Position numbers and translations under genes: made by a program. Below, one piece after another: positions 37,425 to 46,814 of a DNA stretch of 64,000 bases (positions are counted from its first letter, which is position 1; the number at the start of each line of letters is the position of its first letter). The DNA comes from Tianweitania sp. UT-5YL-CI-8 (GTDB lineage: Bacteria > Pseudomonadota > Alphaproteobacteria > Rhizobiales > Rhizobiaceae): the NCBI RefSeq assembly GCF_030010215.1, contig NZ_JASCRR010000017.1:1-64000 (forward strand). The letters are read 5' to 3'. The notes below the pieces were generated by a model, which ran no database searches, was not told the origin of the DNA, and was given only the letters and a program-made list of their open reading frames with translations.

Positions 37425-37732
37425 GGCCGTTCCGCGCCTTTCATGACCGCAGGAAAATGCTTCGTGCGCTGGCTGCGCACGCCCTTGTTCCGGCGGTTGA
37501 GTGAGATCATTCCAAGCGTTGCATCCGACAGGCTTAATCGCATCGAGGCACGCCCGCCGAAATAGGCGGGAACCCCGCTATAGACGTGATAGATGGTCCA
37601 CGATCGGTCTGCTTCGACGCGCCGGCCGAACTGGTTGTCAAGACCGTCGCGGACAGCGGTTCCGCCCCGGTTTCCCAAATTATCGATAACAGCGGCGTTG
37701 TTGCCGCCGAGATCCGGGCTGATGTCATTCAA
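37421..37732 (-). CDS. Hypothetical protein, 103 aa
   Basis: A 103-aa protein of unknown function. It has a Gly/Asn-rich start, a central WTIYHVYSGVPAYFGG segment and a basic C-terminal half. There is no signal peptide or membrane segment. It overlaps both neighbours by 4 nt (37421-37424 and 37729-37732), which supports it as a real gene in a coupled operon. Confidence 0.6.
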   Translation of the reverse strand: MNDISPDLGGNNAAVIDNLGNRGGTAVRDGLDNQFGRRVEADRSWTIYHVYSGVPAYFGGRASMRLSLSDATLGMISLNRRNKGVRSQRTKHFPAVMKGAERP

Positions 37733-37971
37733 AATGGCGGTGCTCCTTCAGTGCCCGCAGCGGCTTCGAGAACTGCCAGGTAGATGCGTTTGCCGAAGGC
37801 ATCGCTGATCGCCACGGCGTCGGGCTTTTGGGGCATGTCGAGCGTTAGCGTCAGCAATCGCGTGATCCTGATCGCGTCCTCGAGATCGCGAGCTTCCATC
37901 TCCTCGCGTCCGACGATCGCATGTGCGTCGTCCTCCGCGCGTGTCCGGTAGAATTCAATCGTGAATTTCAT
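37729..37971 (-). CDS. Hypothetical protein, 80 aa
   Basis: An 80-aa protein with the start MKFTIEFYRTRAEDDAHAIVGREEMEARDLEDAIRITRLL. It has a small alpha/beta composition and no membrane segment. The segment with charged pairs resembles rhizobial small unknown proteins in which a beta strand leads into an Arg/Glu-rich helix. The upstream in-frame ATG eight codons earlier is a weaker alternative. It overlaps the next gene by 4 nt. Confidence 0.6.
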   Translation of the reverse strand: MKFTIEFYRTRAEDDAHAIVGREEMEARDLEDAIRITRLLTLTLDMPQKPDAVAISDAFGKRIYLAVLEAAAGTEGAPPF

Positions 37972-38005
37972 CGAGCCAGCGCCGTTGCTGCCCAAAGCCG
38001 CCGCA

Positions 38006-38149
38006 TCAGCGCTTGCCCTTCTCCTTCGAGGAGTTGGTGTCCGCTGCCCGCATCTGGTTTTCGAATGTGCTGCCCGATTTCGCCTCAGGCTTCTTTTCCT
38101 GCTTGGGTTTTCGGATTTCCTTGGTGGTGCGTTTCTGTCCCTTAGCCAT
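38006..38149 (-). CDS. Small highly basic hypothetical protein, 47 aa
   Basis: A 47-aa Lys-rich protein beginning MAKGQKRTTKEIRKPKQEKK and ending in KEKGKR. From memory, short 'MAKGQ.R..KE..KPK' proteins are common in rhizobia with no known role. Its start overlaps the end of the gene at 38142-38435 by 8 nt. It could bind nucleic acid. AGGA precedes the ATG. Confidence 0.6.
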   Translation of the reverse strand: MAKGQKRTTKEIRKPKQEKKPEAKSGSTFENQMRAADTNSSKEKGKR

Positions 38150-38435
38150 GACGGAAGGTCCTTTCGAGGAGGCTGGATTGTTGCGACTGGTCTGTTTCCT
38201 GGACCGGACGAAGATGGTCTTCGGTGGTCACCCGCTCATGACGTTCGTCGTCGTTGCGGATGCGGTACTGCGGGATGCCATCCTTGGCCGGAAGCACCGC
38301 CGTGACGTGGTACACGTCGCTGTCGCTGGACAGCATCTGAAAGCTCCCCTTCATGTGCACGGCCTGGCCGAGTGCAAAGTGATGTGGGCGATCCTCTTGG
38401 CGGGCGCGACGGCGGATGGAAATTGAACTGTTCAT
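38142..38435 (-). CDS. Hypothetical protein, 97 aa
   Basis: A 97-aa protein. The central segment HFALGQAVHMKGSFQML and the PQYRIRNDDERHERVTTED block near residue 60 look well conserved; I recall rhizobial proteins with the same 'YRIRNDDE.HERV..E' signature and no known activity. There is no signal or membrane segment. It is tied by overlap to both neighbours. Confidence 0.65.
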   Translation of the reverse strand: MNSSISIRRRARQEDRPHHFALGQAVHMKGSFQMLSSDSDVYHVTAVLPAKDGIPQYRIRNDDERHERVTTEDHLRPVQETDQSQQSSLLERTFRHG

Positions 38436-38695
38436 GGTTGGGTCTTGTCCTTTTGCAAAGCCGCTTCGAGATAGGCTGGCTCGATCGGCACCATCTGCTG
38501 CGTCGAACTCGATGCCGACACAGCCGGCAGATGAATAAATGTGTTCGTGTGGAGCCAGGCGAGGCGTGACGCCATATCGATCTGCTCCTCATCCCGGTCG
38601 ACGCGGTAGTCTCCGGCCGGGAGCGGGGCATCGAAACCCGGCAGCGCAAACGCTTTGGAAAAGCGAACGACTGTCTGGGTTGTACGGCTGGTCAT
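38432..38695 (-). CDS. Hypothetical protein, 87 aa
   Basis: An 87-aa protein, first of the leftward operon. It has the pattern VVRFSKAFALPGFDAPLPAGDYRVDRDEEQIDMASRLAWLHTNTFIHLP, which I recall from many small rhizobial proteins ('F..GFD..LPAG.Y.V+.DEE'). Function unknown. The start at 38695 has GAGGG seven bases upstream and a stop overlapping the next gene by 4 nt. The operon's promoter should lie in the AT-rich region to its right. Confidence 0.65.
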   Translation of the reverse strand: MTSRTTQTVVRFSKAFALPGFDAPLPAGDYRVDRDEEQIDMASRLAWLHTNTFIHLPAVSASSSTQQMVPIEPAYLEAALQKDKTQP

Positions 38696-39227
38696 GATAG
38701 CGGCCCTCGGCATGAGGACACGGAACGCGTCTCATGCATCGCACAATCCAAACAAATGCCTCAGGTGCGGCGCCAACATGTGGTCGGGGCCGGAATTAGC
38801 TTTGAAATTCAGACTGAGCGCCAAATACGCCACATGGCGTGATAGTTTTATATTTTAGAGAATTCCAGCGACAACCCCGTCTCGGATTTCGCCGAAGTCG
38901 TATCACCAGATCAATAGAACGGTATTATACAACTTAAACTCGCTTCAATTAAGGCGAAAAGCACTGGAAGCGACCTTTATTTTGTAAATTCAAAAACAGG
39001 CATCGATTTTTCCTGTTGTTTATCGACAAATATTTCCAGTTTTATCGAACTCAACTACGCTCGTTACGATGAAATGACCATCCGCGCCGACCCTAACCGC
39101 CTCGCGCGAACGTTGCCTGCGGCACCATCAATTCCTTTCGACGGAGCGTCAGGATTTTTCGCTTGATCGCCGTGCCTCTGATCGTCCATCAAGCGCCGGC
39201 GGCTCGTTGCCGCGAGAAGGGACTGTC
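38696..39227. promoter_or_regulatory. AT-rich intergenic region before gshA
   Basis: About 530 bp without a gene. The stretch 38840-39070 is clearly richer in A/T than the genes on either side. It should hold promoters for the small-gene operon and for gshA. I see no strong inverted repeat or riboswitch-like fold. Confidence 0.45.
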
Positions 39228-40601
39228 ATGGCGCGCGATACGACCGATTTCCATCCTGTGGAGGATGTCGCTGAGCTGGTGGCCTATCTGGCCGAGGGCA
39301 ACAAGCCGCCGGAGCAATGGCGCATCGGTACCGAGCACGAGAAATTCCCCTTCTATGTCGATGGCAACGCACCCGTTCCCTATGGCGGCGATCATGGCAT
39401 TCGCGCGCTGCTCGAAGGCATGCAGAAGACGCTCGGCTGGGATCCGATCATCGACGCCGGCCGCATCATCGGCTTGGTCGAACCGACAGGCCAAGGCGCC
39501 ATTTCGCTGGAGCCGGGCGGCCAATTCGAACTATCGGGCGCGCCGGTGGAAACCATCCACCAGACCTGCCGCGAAGGCAACGCCCATTTGGCGCAGGTGC
39601 GCGAGATCGCAGAGCCGCTCGGCATCCGCTTCCTCGGTCTAGGAGGCAGCCCGAAATGGCAGCTTTCCGAAACCCCGCGCATGCCCAAGTCGCGCTACGA
39701 CATCATGACCAACTACATGCCCAAGGTCGGCACCCAGGGCCTGGACATGATGTATCGGACCTGCACGATCCAGGTTAATCTCGACTTCGAAAGCGAAGCC
39801 GATATGCGCCGCAAGATGCAGGTGTCGCTGAAGCTGCAGCCGCTTTCGACCGCGCTATTCGCCAATTCGCCCTTCACCGACGGCAAGCCGAACGGTCTTC
39901 AGAGCTGGCGCGGCGAAATCTGGCGAGACACCGACAATCAGCGCTCGGGGCTACTCGACTTCTGCTTCTCGCCCGAGTTCGGTTTTGCCGACTATGTCGA
40001 ATGGGCGCTCGACGTGCCGATGTATTTCATCATCCGCGACGGCCGCTATCACGACATGACCCATATGACATTCCGCCAGTTCATGGCCGGTGCCGCGCGC
40101 AAGGACATCACTGACGGCATGGCGACCATGGGCGACTGGGCAAACCATTTGTCGACGCTGTTTCCCGATGTGCGGCTAAAACGCTTCCTGGAAATGCGCG
40201 GCGCCGATGGCGGTCCGTGGCGGCGCATCTGCGCCCTGCCCGCTTTCTGGGTTGGCCTGCTCTACGATTCGGCTGCTTTGGACGCCGCCGAGCAATTGAC
40301 GGCCAATTGGAGTTTCGACGAGGTTCTGGCCATGCGCGAGACCGTTCCGGAACAGGGAATCTCCACCGCATTCCGCAACACGACGCTGCGCGACGTCGGG
40401 CGCGAGGCGCTCGACATCTCCCGAATGGGCCTGAAGAATCGCGGCCGCAAAAACCGCGATGGCTACGACGAAACCACCTTCCTCAGCACGCTGGACGAGG
40501 TCGTGGCGCGCGGCAGCACCAGCGCCGAGGAGATGTTGAACGCCTATCACACCCGCTGGGGCAACTCGATCGAGCCCACCTTTCTCGAATACGCTTATTA
40601 A
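39228..40601 (+). CDS. gshA: Glutamate--cysteine ligase (plant/alphaproteobacterial type)
   Basis: A 457-aa enzyme for the first step of glutathione synthesis, joining glutamate and cysteine with ATP. Family marks include WRIGTEHEKF near residue 30, GQGAISLEPGGQFELSGAP, GGSPKW and SRYDIMTNYMPKVGTQGLDMMYRTCTIQVNLDF. This GshA type is the one shared with plants. Start at 39228 has AGAAGGGA upstream; the TTG seven codons earlier is rejected. Glutathione protects against acid and oxidative stress and is important in symbiosis. Confidence 0.96.
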   Translation: MARDTTDFHPVEDVAELVAYLAEGNKPPEQWRIGTEHEKFPFYVDGNAPVPYGGDHGIRALLEGMQKTLGWDPIIDAGRIIGLVEPTGQGAISLEPGGQFELSGAPVETIHQTCREGNAHLAQVREIAEPLGIRFLGLGGSPKWQLSETPRMPKSRYDIMTNYMPKVGTQGLDMMYRTCTIQVNLDFESEADMRRKMQVSLKLQPLSTALFANSPFTDGKPNGLQSWRGEIWRDTDNQRSGLLDFCFSPEFGFADYVEWALDVPMYFIIRDGRYHDMTHMTFRQFMAGAARKDITDGMATMGDWANHLSTLFPDVRLKRFLEMRGADGGPWRRICALPAFWVGLLYDSAALDAAEQLTANWSFDEVLAMRETVPEQGISTAFRNTTLRDVGREALDISRMGLKNRGRKNRDGYDETTFLSTLDEVVARGSTSAEEMLNAYHTRWGNSIEPTFLEYAY

Positions 40602-40679
40602 GGCAGCACCGATTCCGGTGTTCCTCCCGCATATGATCGGTTAGGCTGCGGCAATAATCGGTTCTGGGAGGAATACATC

Positions 40680-41561
40680 ATGCTTCCGCTTTACGACATG
40701 CTTGCCAATGCACAGAACGGCGCCGGCATGGAGGCGCTGGCGCGCCAATTCAATCTAAGCCAGCAGCAGACGCAGGCCGCGGTGCAGGCGCTGCTGCCTG
40801 CCTTCAGTCAGGGGCTCAAGCGAAACGCTGCCGACCCCTATGGCGTCAGTTCCTTTATGAACGCGCTCGCCAACGGTCAGCACGCCCAATATTTCGAGGA
40901 TGTCAGCCGCGCCTACTCGCCCCAGGGCGTCAACGAAGGCAATGGCATTCTGGGCCATCTCTTCGGCTCCAAGGATTTGTCGCGTGCCATCGCCGGCCAG
41001 GCGGCTCAGGCCACGGGCATCGGCCGGACCATTTTGCAGCAGATGCTACCGGTCATCGCCTCGATGATCATGGGTGGTATGTTCAAGCAGTCGACCAACC
41101 AGTTGCAGCCGGATTCCGGGATGGCCAACAATCCGTTCGGCCAGATCTTCGAGCAGATGATGCGCCAAGGCGGCATGGGCGGCGCCCAACCCCAACAACG
41201 GCAGGCGCCGCAGACGGCAAGCCCGTTCGACAACCCTTTCGGCAAGGTGCTGCAGGACATGTTCGGCGGTGGACAACAGCCGCAGCAACAGCGATCGCCG
41301 GAGCCGGCCTCCAGTCCCTATGGCGACAATCCGTTCGGCAAGATTTTCGAAGACATGATGGGCGGCGGCCAGCGCCGCAGCGCACCCGAGCCCGAACCGA
41401 CGCCGCAGCCCAAGGCGAACCCCAGCGGGCGCGCCAAAAACCCTTATGACGATCTGTTCGGCCAGATGTTCGATACGGGAAGCAAGCAGCGCGAAGAGTA
41501 CCAGAAAGGCGTCGAGTCCGTGTTCGACCAATTCCTAAAGGGAATGGACAGGAATCGCTGA
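40680..41561 (+). CDS. DUF937 protein with NPFG-type internal repeats
   Basis: A 293-aa protein. The first 140 residues match DUF937 (YDML.NAQNGAGMEALARQFNLSQQQ; GILGHLFGSKDLSRAIAGQAAQATGI). The C-terminal half holds four repeats of NPFG-x-(I/V)-(F/L)-x-x-M: 151-161, 185-195, 217-227 and 254-264, joined by Gln/Pro linkers. The repeat region looks disordered and could form multiple small binding motifs. No signal peptide. GGGAGGA precedes the ATG. Function unknown. Confidence 0.8.
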   Translation: MLPLYDMLANAQNGAGMEALARQFNLSQQQTQAAVQALLPAFSQGLKRNAADPYGVSSFMNALANGQHAQYFEDVSRAYSPQGVNEGNGILGHLFGSKDLSRAIAGQAAQATGIGRTILQQMLPVIASMIMGGMFKQSTNQLQPDSGMANNPFGQIFEQMMRQGGMGGAQPQQRQAPQTASPFDNPFGKVLQDMFGGGQQPQQQRSPEPASSPYGDNPFGKIFEDMMGGGQRRSAPEPEPTPQPKANPSGRAKNPYDDLFGQMFDTGSKQREEYQKGVESVFDQFLKGMDRNR

Positions 41562-41578
41562 GCGCTTTCCAAGAAAAA

Positions 41579-41600
41579 GCCCGGTCCTCGCGGACCGGGC
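41579..41600 (-). terminator. Terminator of the DUF1127 gene
   Basis: GCCCGGTCC and GGACCGGGC form a perfect 9-bp stem around a 4-base loop. On the minus strand it is followed by TTTTTCTT. It ends the DUF1127 transcript, and may also stop the DUF937 gene transcript coming the other way. Confidence 0.8.
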
Positions 41601-41690
41601 AACTTGCAGGCTGACCGGCGGGGAGCCGGAGGGAGTGTGGGGAGCCTGCAAAACTCTTCAGCGGCATGGCAGCGCTTGAGCCGCATGCGA

Positions 41691-41981
41691 TCAGGCGACG
41701 CGGCGCGCCATCTGCTCGACATGGCTGGCGTTGGAATAGCGTATGGCATCGAGCCGCGATGTCGGGTCAGCGTTGAACGGCAAATCGCTGGCAAAATGCA
41801 GATCGCCGCGGGTCAGGCCGATATCGCCAAGCTCGATGTCGCTCATCTCACCAAGCTTCAAAAAGGCGCGACGATTTTTCCAGGTTCGATACGTCTGGGC
41901 GATGGCATTGACCACACGCGCCGAAAGGGCCGGACGCGTGGCGGAGTGCATCGTGGCGGTGGCGTGTTCAAGCGTGGTCAT
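41691..41981 (-). CDS. DUF1127 domain-containing protein
   Basis: A 96-aa protein with the DUF1127 core: YRTWKNRRAFLKLGEMSDIELGDIGLTRGDLHFA, i.e. W-x-x-R-x-x-x-x-x-L-x-x-(L/M)-D-x-x-L-x-D-(I/L)-G-(L/I)-(T/S)-R. Small arginine-rich members of the family have been implicated in phosphate, stress and small-RNA-linked regulation in alphaproteobacteria. AGGAG six bases upstream supports the second of two ATGs. It is divergent from the LysR gene at 42146. Confidence 0.88.
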   Translation of the reverse strand: MTTLEHATATMHSATRPALSARVVNAIAQTYRTWKNRRAFLKLGEMSDIELGDIGLTRGDLHFASDLPFNADPTSRLDAIRYSNASHVEQMARRVA

Positions 41982-42109
41982 GGTCATCTCCTATGTTCGG
42001 GCAAAGCGGTGCCCATCTGGGAAGCCGCCGCTCCAGCAGCCTTCCAGTCCGGTTTCACATGCAGTTCATGTGGACATCAGCTAATTGCCATCGGTGCATT
42101 GATTAATCC

Positions 42110-42145
42110 AACGAATGTTTTTAATCTTTATCATCAACATTCGTT
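42110..42145. promoter_or_regulatory. 10-bp inverted repeat abutting the LysR start codon
   Basis: AACGAATGTT (42110-42119) and AACATTCGTT (42136-42145) are perfect inverse complements separated by 16 bp. The right arm ends one base before the ATG at 42146. It lies in the gap to the divergent DUF1127 gene. LysR regulators bind such sites and often repress themselves; here the operator would cover the ribosome site region. Confidence 0.6.
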
Positions 42146-43117
42146 ATGGGTATCGATATGGCTGCGTCTCCTCTCGATCTTGACCAGTTGCAGACCTTCA
42201 TCACCATCGCCGACACAGGCAGCTTCACCCGCGCCGCTGACGAGGTGCATCGCACCCAGTCGGCCGTTTCCATGCAGATGCGCCGGCTCGAGGAGCGGAT
42301 CGGCAAGCCTTTGTTCGAGAAGGATGGCCGTACCAACAAGCTCAGCGAGGAAGGCGAGCGGCTCCTGACCCATGCCCGCAAGCTGTTGCAGCTCAACCGC
42401 GAGACGCTAGCGCTGTTCGACGATAAGGCGCTGGAAGGCACGGTGCGCATCGGCATGCCCGACGATTACGCAGACCGCTTCCTGCCAGAGATCATGGCGC
42501 GGTTCTCGCGCTCCAATCCCCGCGTCGAGCTGTCGGTGATCTGCGAACCCACCATCAACCTGCTCGAGCTTACCCGGCGTGGCAATCTCGACATCGCAGT
42601 GGTGACGGAATGCGACGAAGTGCGCCCGGTGGAGATCGTCCGCCACGAGCCGCTGTTATGGGTCTCGTCAGCAAGCCATATGGTGCATGAGGAAGAAATT
42701 TTACCGATGGCCTTCGGGCGCCCCAATTGCCGCTGGCGGCTGACCGCGGTCGAAGCCTTGGACCGCTCGGCGCGCCGCCACCGCGTGCTCTTTACCAGTT
42801 GGTCGGCCACGGTGATCACAGCTGCCGTCCTGTCCGGACTTGCGGTCTCGGTGCTGCCGGAATGCGCGCTGCGCCCTGGCATGCGCGTGCTGGGCGAGGC
42901 CGACGGTTTCGGCAGTCTGCCGGACTGCGGCATCGGCATCCTGCGCGGCCATACCAGCCGCCCGGAAATCGTCGAGGCGCTGGCGCGGCATATTTCGGAA
43001 AGCTTGGACAACATCTCGGTCCCGGTCATCGAAGACGGCGGCAGCTTCGATTTCGCCGCCGTGACTTCGGTCAAGGGTCGCAGGCTGAAGCCGGGCCATG
43101 TCCTGGCCGGCTGGTGA
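42146..43117 (+). CDS. LysR family transcriptional regulator
   Basis: A 323-aa LysR regulator of the LrhA/HdfR type. The helix-turn-helix reads [51 protein letters not shown]. The substrate-binding domain begins at about residue 95 ([21 protein letters not shown]). Two starts are possible: ATG 42146 or ATG 42158 ([10 protein letters not shown]); neither has a strong ribosome site and the first abuts the operator. In rhizobia this gene commonly diverges from a DUF1127 gene, suggesting it controls it. Confidence 0.9.
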   Translation: MGIDMAASPLDLDQLQTFITIADTGSFTRAADEVHRTQSAVSMQMRRLEERIGKPLFEKDGRTNKLSEEGERLLTHARKLLQLNRETLALFDDKALEGTVRIGMPDDYADRFLPEIMARFSRSNPRVELSVICEPTINLLELTRRGNLDIAVVTECDEVRPVEIVRHEPLLWVSSASHMVHEEEILPMAFGRPNCRWRLTAVEALDRSARRHRVLFTSWSATVITAAVLSGLAVSVLPECALRPGMRVLGEADGFGSLPDCGIGILRGHTSRPEIVEALARHISESLDNISVPVIEDGGSFDFAAVTSVKGRRLKPGHVLAGW

Positions 43118-43181
43118 GCTTTCCCCAGCCCTTGCGGCCCCACGCCTTGACGACGCCACACCGGACGCGCCCAATCCGCGG

Positions 43182-44750
43182 ATGAGCGATCTAGACCTCG
43201 AATCACGCCCGAATGTCGGCGAATACACGGTCAGTGAGATTTCCGGCGCCCTGAAGCGGGCTGTCGAAGACCAATTCGGCCATGTCCGCGTGCGTGGTGA
43301 AATCTCCGGCTATCGCGGCCCGCACTCCTCAGGCCACGCCTATTTTGCACTGAAGGACGACCGCTCGCGGCTTGAAGCCGTGGTCTGGAAAGGCACGATG
43401 GGCCGGCTGAAGTTCCGGCCTGAAGAAGGCATGGAGGTCATTGCCACCGGCAAGCTGACCACCTATCCCGGCTCATCGAAATACCAGATCGTCATCGACA
43501 ATCTAGAACCGGCTGGCGCCGGGGCGCTGATGGCGCTTTTGGAAGAGCGAAAACGCAAGCTCGCTGCCGAAGGCCTTTTCGACGACGACCGCAAGCAGCT
43601 CCTGCCCTTCATGCCGAAGGTCATCGGCGTGGTGACCTCACCGACCGGCGCCGTCATCCGTGACATCGTCCACCGGATCAAGGACCGCTTTCCGCTGCAT
43701 GTGATCGTCTGGCCGGTGCGGGTGCAGGGCGAGACGTCGGGCGCCGAGGTGGCTGCGGCAGTCGCAGGCTTCAATGCCTTGCCGTTCGACGGTTCTGTGC
43801 CGCGTCCCGATCTGCTGATCGTGGCGCGGGGCGGCGGGAGCCTCGAAGACCTCTGGGGCTTCAACGACGAAGCGCTGATCCGCGCGGTTGCCGCATCCGA
43901 CATTCCCGTGATCTCAGCCGTCGGCCACGAGACCGACTGGACGCTGCTCGACCTCGCTGCCGACCGCCGTGCTCCGACCCCCACGGGTGCCGCCGAGCTT
44001 GCCGTTCCCGTCAAAGCGGATCTCGAGGCAACACTCGCCAATCTCGGCGCGCGCCTGCGCAACTGCACCTCACGCCTGCTCGACCGGCGCAGGCAGGCGG
44101 TGCGCGCCGCAGCACGTGCCCTGCCCTCGCCAGACCAGTTGCTAGCGCTGCCGCGCCGCCGTTTCGACGAAGCCACGAGCAGGCTTGGACGGGCGCTGAT
44201 CGTCAGCACCGAACGCAAGCGTGCCCGGCTCTTAGCGATCCGGCTTTCGCCCGCCACTCTGTCGCGCCGCATCGGCGACACACGGCGCCACCTCGACCGC
44301 GACATGGCGCGGGCGCAGACGGCCTTGAGAGCGCTGGTGCGTGAACGACGCGTGCATTTCGACCGTGTGCAAAAACGGTTGTTGCCGGAGCCGCTGGCAC
44401 GGCGCCATACGGCCCAGCGTACACAGCTCGCGTCTTTGGACCGGCGCGGTCTGATGGCCGTATCCCAACGGCTTGAGCGGTTTCGAGCACAGCTGACGCA
44501 ATCCGACCGGCTGCTTGCTACCCTCTCGCACAAGGCCGTGCTGGCGCGCGGCTTCGCGCTCGTCAAAGATGCGGATGGCGCAGTGATCAAGAGCGCTGCC
44601 GATGTGGCTTCGGGTGCGGCGCTGTCGCTTGAATTTGCCGATGGCGAAGCCCAGGCTATTGCGACAACCGGCGTTGCAAAGCCGAGAGTCATGGTTTCCA
44701 AGCCGTCGGCAAAGCTCCGCGAGCCCGGCAACCAGGGCAGCTTGTTCTAA
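43182..44750 (+). CDS. xseA: Exodeoxyribonuclease VII large subunit
   Basis: A 522-aa nuclease subunit that, with XseB, degrades single-stranded DNA. Signs are the N-terminal OB fold ([40 protein letters not shown]), the core [51 protein letters not shown] and [29 protein letters not shown] coiled-coil region lies at about 320-450. The start at 43182 is chosen because it matches the family beginning; an open extension to 43098 does not. xseB is not in this window. Confidence 0.95.
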   Translation: MSDLDLESRPNVGEYTVSEISGALKRAVEDQFGHVRVRGEISGYRGPHSSGHAYFALKDDRSRLEAVVWKGTMGRLKFRPEEGMEVIATGKLTTYPGSSKYQIVIDNLEPAGAGALMALLEERKRKLAAEGLFDDDRKQLLPFMPKVIGVVTSPTGAVIRDIVHRIKDRFPLHVIVWPVRVQGETSGAEVAAAVAGFNALPFDGSVPRPDLLIVARGGGSLEDLWGFNDEALIRAVAASDIPVISAVGHETDWTLLDLAADRRAPTPTGAAELAVPVKADLEATLANLGARLRNCTSRLLDRRRQAVRAAARALPSPDQLLALPRRRFDEATSRLGRALIVSTERKRARLLAIRLSPATLSRRIGDTRRHLDRDMARAQTALRALVRERRVHFDRVQKRLLPEPLARRHTAQRTQLASLDRRGLMAVSQRLERFRAQLTQSDRLLATLSHKAVLARGFALVKDADGAVIKSAADVASGAALSLEFADGEAQAIATTGVAKPRVMVSKPSAKLREPGNQGSLF

Positions 44751-44751
44751 A

Positions 44752-46656
44752 CTACTCCGCGCCGCCTTCGCTGCGGCTGGTCAAAGGGGAGATGAAGGGG
44801 CTGTCCCAAGAGCCGCCGACGAAAAAGCTCGCGACGCGTGGTGGCGGCGCAGCGGAGGCAGCGGGTTGCGCCTGCACATTCGCCGTCGGCGCCTGGCCTT
44901 CTGCCGGCGCAGCCGGTGGGGCGGCAGGCGGCGGTGCGGGCGGCTGGATGGGCTCGATGCCGCCGGTCAGCGCCAGGCCGCGACCGATATAGGGCACGAT
45001 GCCGCTGAGCCAGAGGCGGTTGCCGCCGGAGCGGGCTTCCGCCTTTTCGAGCCGTGCAACGCCGTCATTGAGCGCCGCTCTCACCTCCATGCCGTCAATC
45101 GGCAGATTGCTCTGAGTCACGTCGGCAAGCGCGAAAAAGCCGCCTTCCTTCAGCCGGTTCTGAAAGCCCCCGAGATCGAAGCCGGAGAGCGTGCCCTGGC
45201 CGAAATTGGCTGAGATCGAGCCGTCGGCATTCTGCATCAGGGACTGCCAATCATGTGCCTCGCCTTTCATCGTCAGGGAAATGTTGCCACGTGCTACAGG
45301 CGCAACCTTGCTCATGCCCACAGCTTGGCCAAAGGCGCCGCCATCAATGTCATTGGCCATCAGCCGCAGTTCGACCTGGGTTCCGCCGTCTCCGCGGTCG
45401 AAGCGCAGCCCGGCCTGGACACTGCCGCCAAAGGCGCTGGCGTCGGAAATGTCAAAGACCGCGAGTTCGTTCCTCACCTGCGCGGTTGCGGCCACATTGG
45501 CGAGTGTGAGCGAACCAGCAGTGGCAGTCGCGGAAGACAGCCTGAGGTCCACATCCACCCGCACCGGAAGTTCCTGGGCGGTGTCGGCGGGCGACAGCGT
45601 CAGCGGCGACAGCGCGTAGAGGAACGTCTGTAGGTTGAGCGTCTCGAAGGCCAGCGTTCCAGAGAGAGCCGGCGTGCTTGGCCCGAGCACGATTTCCAAC
45701 GCACCCAGACCCGGATTGCCGTCCAGAACGATCTGGGTGTTTTCCATCTTCATGCGCTGGAGATTGCCCGACGCCTTTGCATTTACCGACAGCGCACCGA
45801 TGGCGCGATGCGACATGACCTGCGATCCCGACCACTCGAGCAATCGACGCAGCGCTGGCGTTGCAAAGCGTAATTGGCCGTCGAAATAGGGGTCGCCGAG
45901 CACGCTCGCGCGACCGTCGAACGATACCTCGGCCGGCTGGGCCTTGAACGACCACGACAGCGGGCCGGCGCCACCTGCCAGCAGCAGCAGCGGTTGGGCA
46001 GACGCAATGCCGATGCTCGACGCCTCGCCGCGCCAGGTGCCGGAGGCATTGAAGTTGGCTGGTTTGTCCAGCGTCGGCCAGTCGATGCGGGCGTTGAGGC
46101 CCTTGACGACTTCTTCCTCGCCGGCGACGACACGCCCGTCGATGAGTTCAACGGTGCCGAACGGCGTGCTCGGCAAGGAAGACAGATCGGGCTGCTGTGG
46201 ATTGGCCTCGACCAGACGCCGCGTCACGTCGATCGCGCGCGCGATGGATCCGCCGCCGGGCAAGGGCGGCGGCCTGATCGCATTCCCCTCGCCTTCGAAA
46301 TAGACCACGGGCCGGATCAGCCGAGCGCCGGAAAAGACGATGTTGCCGCGCAGCGCGGCAAAGGCGGACAGTTCGATCTCGACACGCTCGGCTTCGAGAA
46401 CCGGCGTATCGGGGGAGTCGTCCCAGCGGGAGAGAGAAACATCGGTGAGAATGGCGCGCAACGGCCATATCTCGATCACAGGCGGCGCATCGATGATGAC
46501 GCGATAGCCGCTGGAAAGGCTCATGTTAAAGGCAATACGATCCCGCACGATCTGCGAGGCGGCAACGTAAGGCAAAACCGCGACGCCCACTGCGCCGATG
46601 GCAAGCAATGCAGCGACGGCCCAGATCAAACGCCTGACTAGTGGTGATCCCTTCAT
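44752..46656 (-). CDS. AsmA family protein
   Basis: A 634-aa envelope protein of the AsmA/YhdP group, which anchors in the inner membrane and helps move phospholipids to or shape the outer membrane. The N-terminal helix is RLIWAVAALLAIGAVGVAVLPYVAA. The AsmA core runs to about residue 570 (motifs TVELIDGRV, GSISANFGQGTLSGFDLGGFQ). The C-terminal 60 residues are Pro/Ala-rich with QPPAPPPAAPP. Length typical. It is convergent with xseA, leaving only 1 bp between the two genes. Confidence 0.88.
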   Translation of the reverse strand: MKGSPLVRRLIWAVAALLAIGAVGVAVLPYVAASQIVRDRIAFNMSLSSGYRVIIDAPPVIEIWPLRAILTDVSLSRWDDSPDTPVLEAERVEIELSAFAALRGNIVFSGARLIRPVVYFEGEGNAIRPPPLPGGGSIARAIDVTRRLVEANPQQPDLSSLPSTPFGTVELIDGRVVAGEEEVVKGLNARIDWPTLDKPANFNASGTWRGEASSIGIASAQPLLLLAGGAGPLSWSFKAQPAEVSFDGRASVLGDPYFDGQLRFATPALRRLLEWSGSQVMSHRAIGALSVNAKASGNLQRMKMENTQIVLDGNPGLGALEIVLGPSTPALSGTLAFETLNLQTFLYALSPLTLSPADTAQELPVRVDVDLRLSSATATAGSLTLANVAATAQVRNELAVFDISDASAFGGSVQAGLRFDRGDGGTQVELRLMANDIDGGAFGQAVGMSKVAPVARGNISLTMKGEAHDWQSLMQNADGSISANFGQGTLSGFDLGGFQNRLKEGGFFALADVTQSNLPIDGMEVRAALNDGVARLEKAEARSGGNRLWLSGIVPYIGRGLALTGGIEPIQPPAPPPAAPPAAPAEGQAPTANVQAQPAASAAPPPRVASFFVGGSWDSPFISPLTSRSEGGAE

Positions 46657-46814
46657 AGCCCCGTATGCAGCCCTTTCAGACGGGTGTAGCGGACAGGCCC
46701 GGCATTTCAAGTCTTTATGGCCTCGTCAAGGCGATTGCACACAACGCAATGGCCGGTTCTTGATTTGCCGCAGCGCAATATGCATAAGCGCAGGGGTGTG
46801 GAGGAGAACGCATA

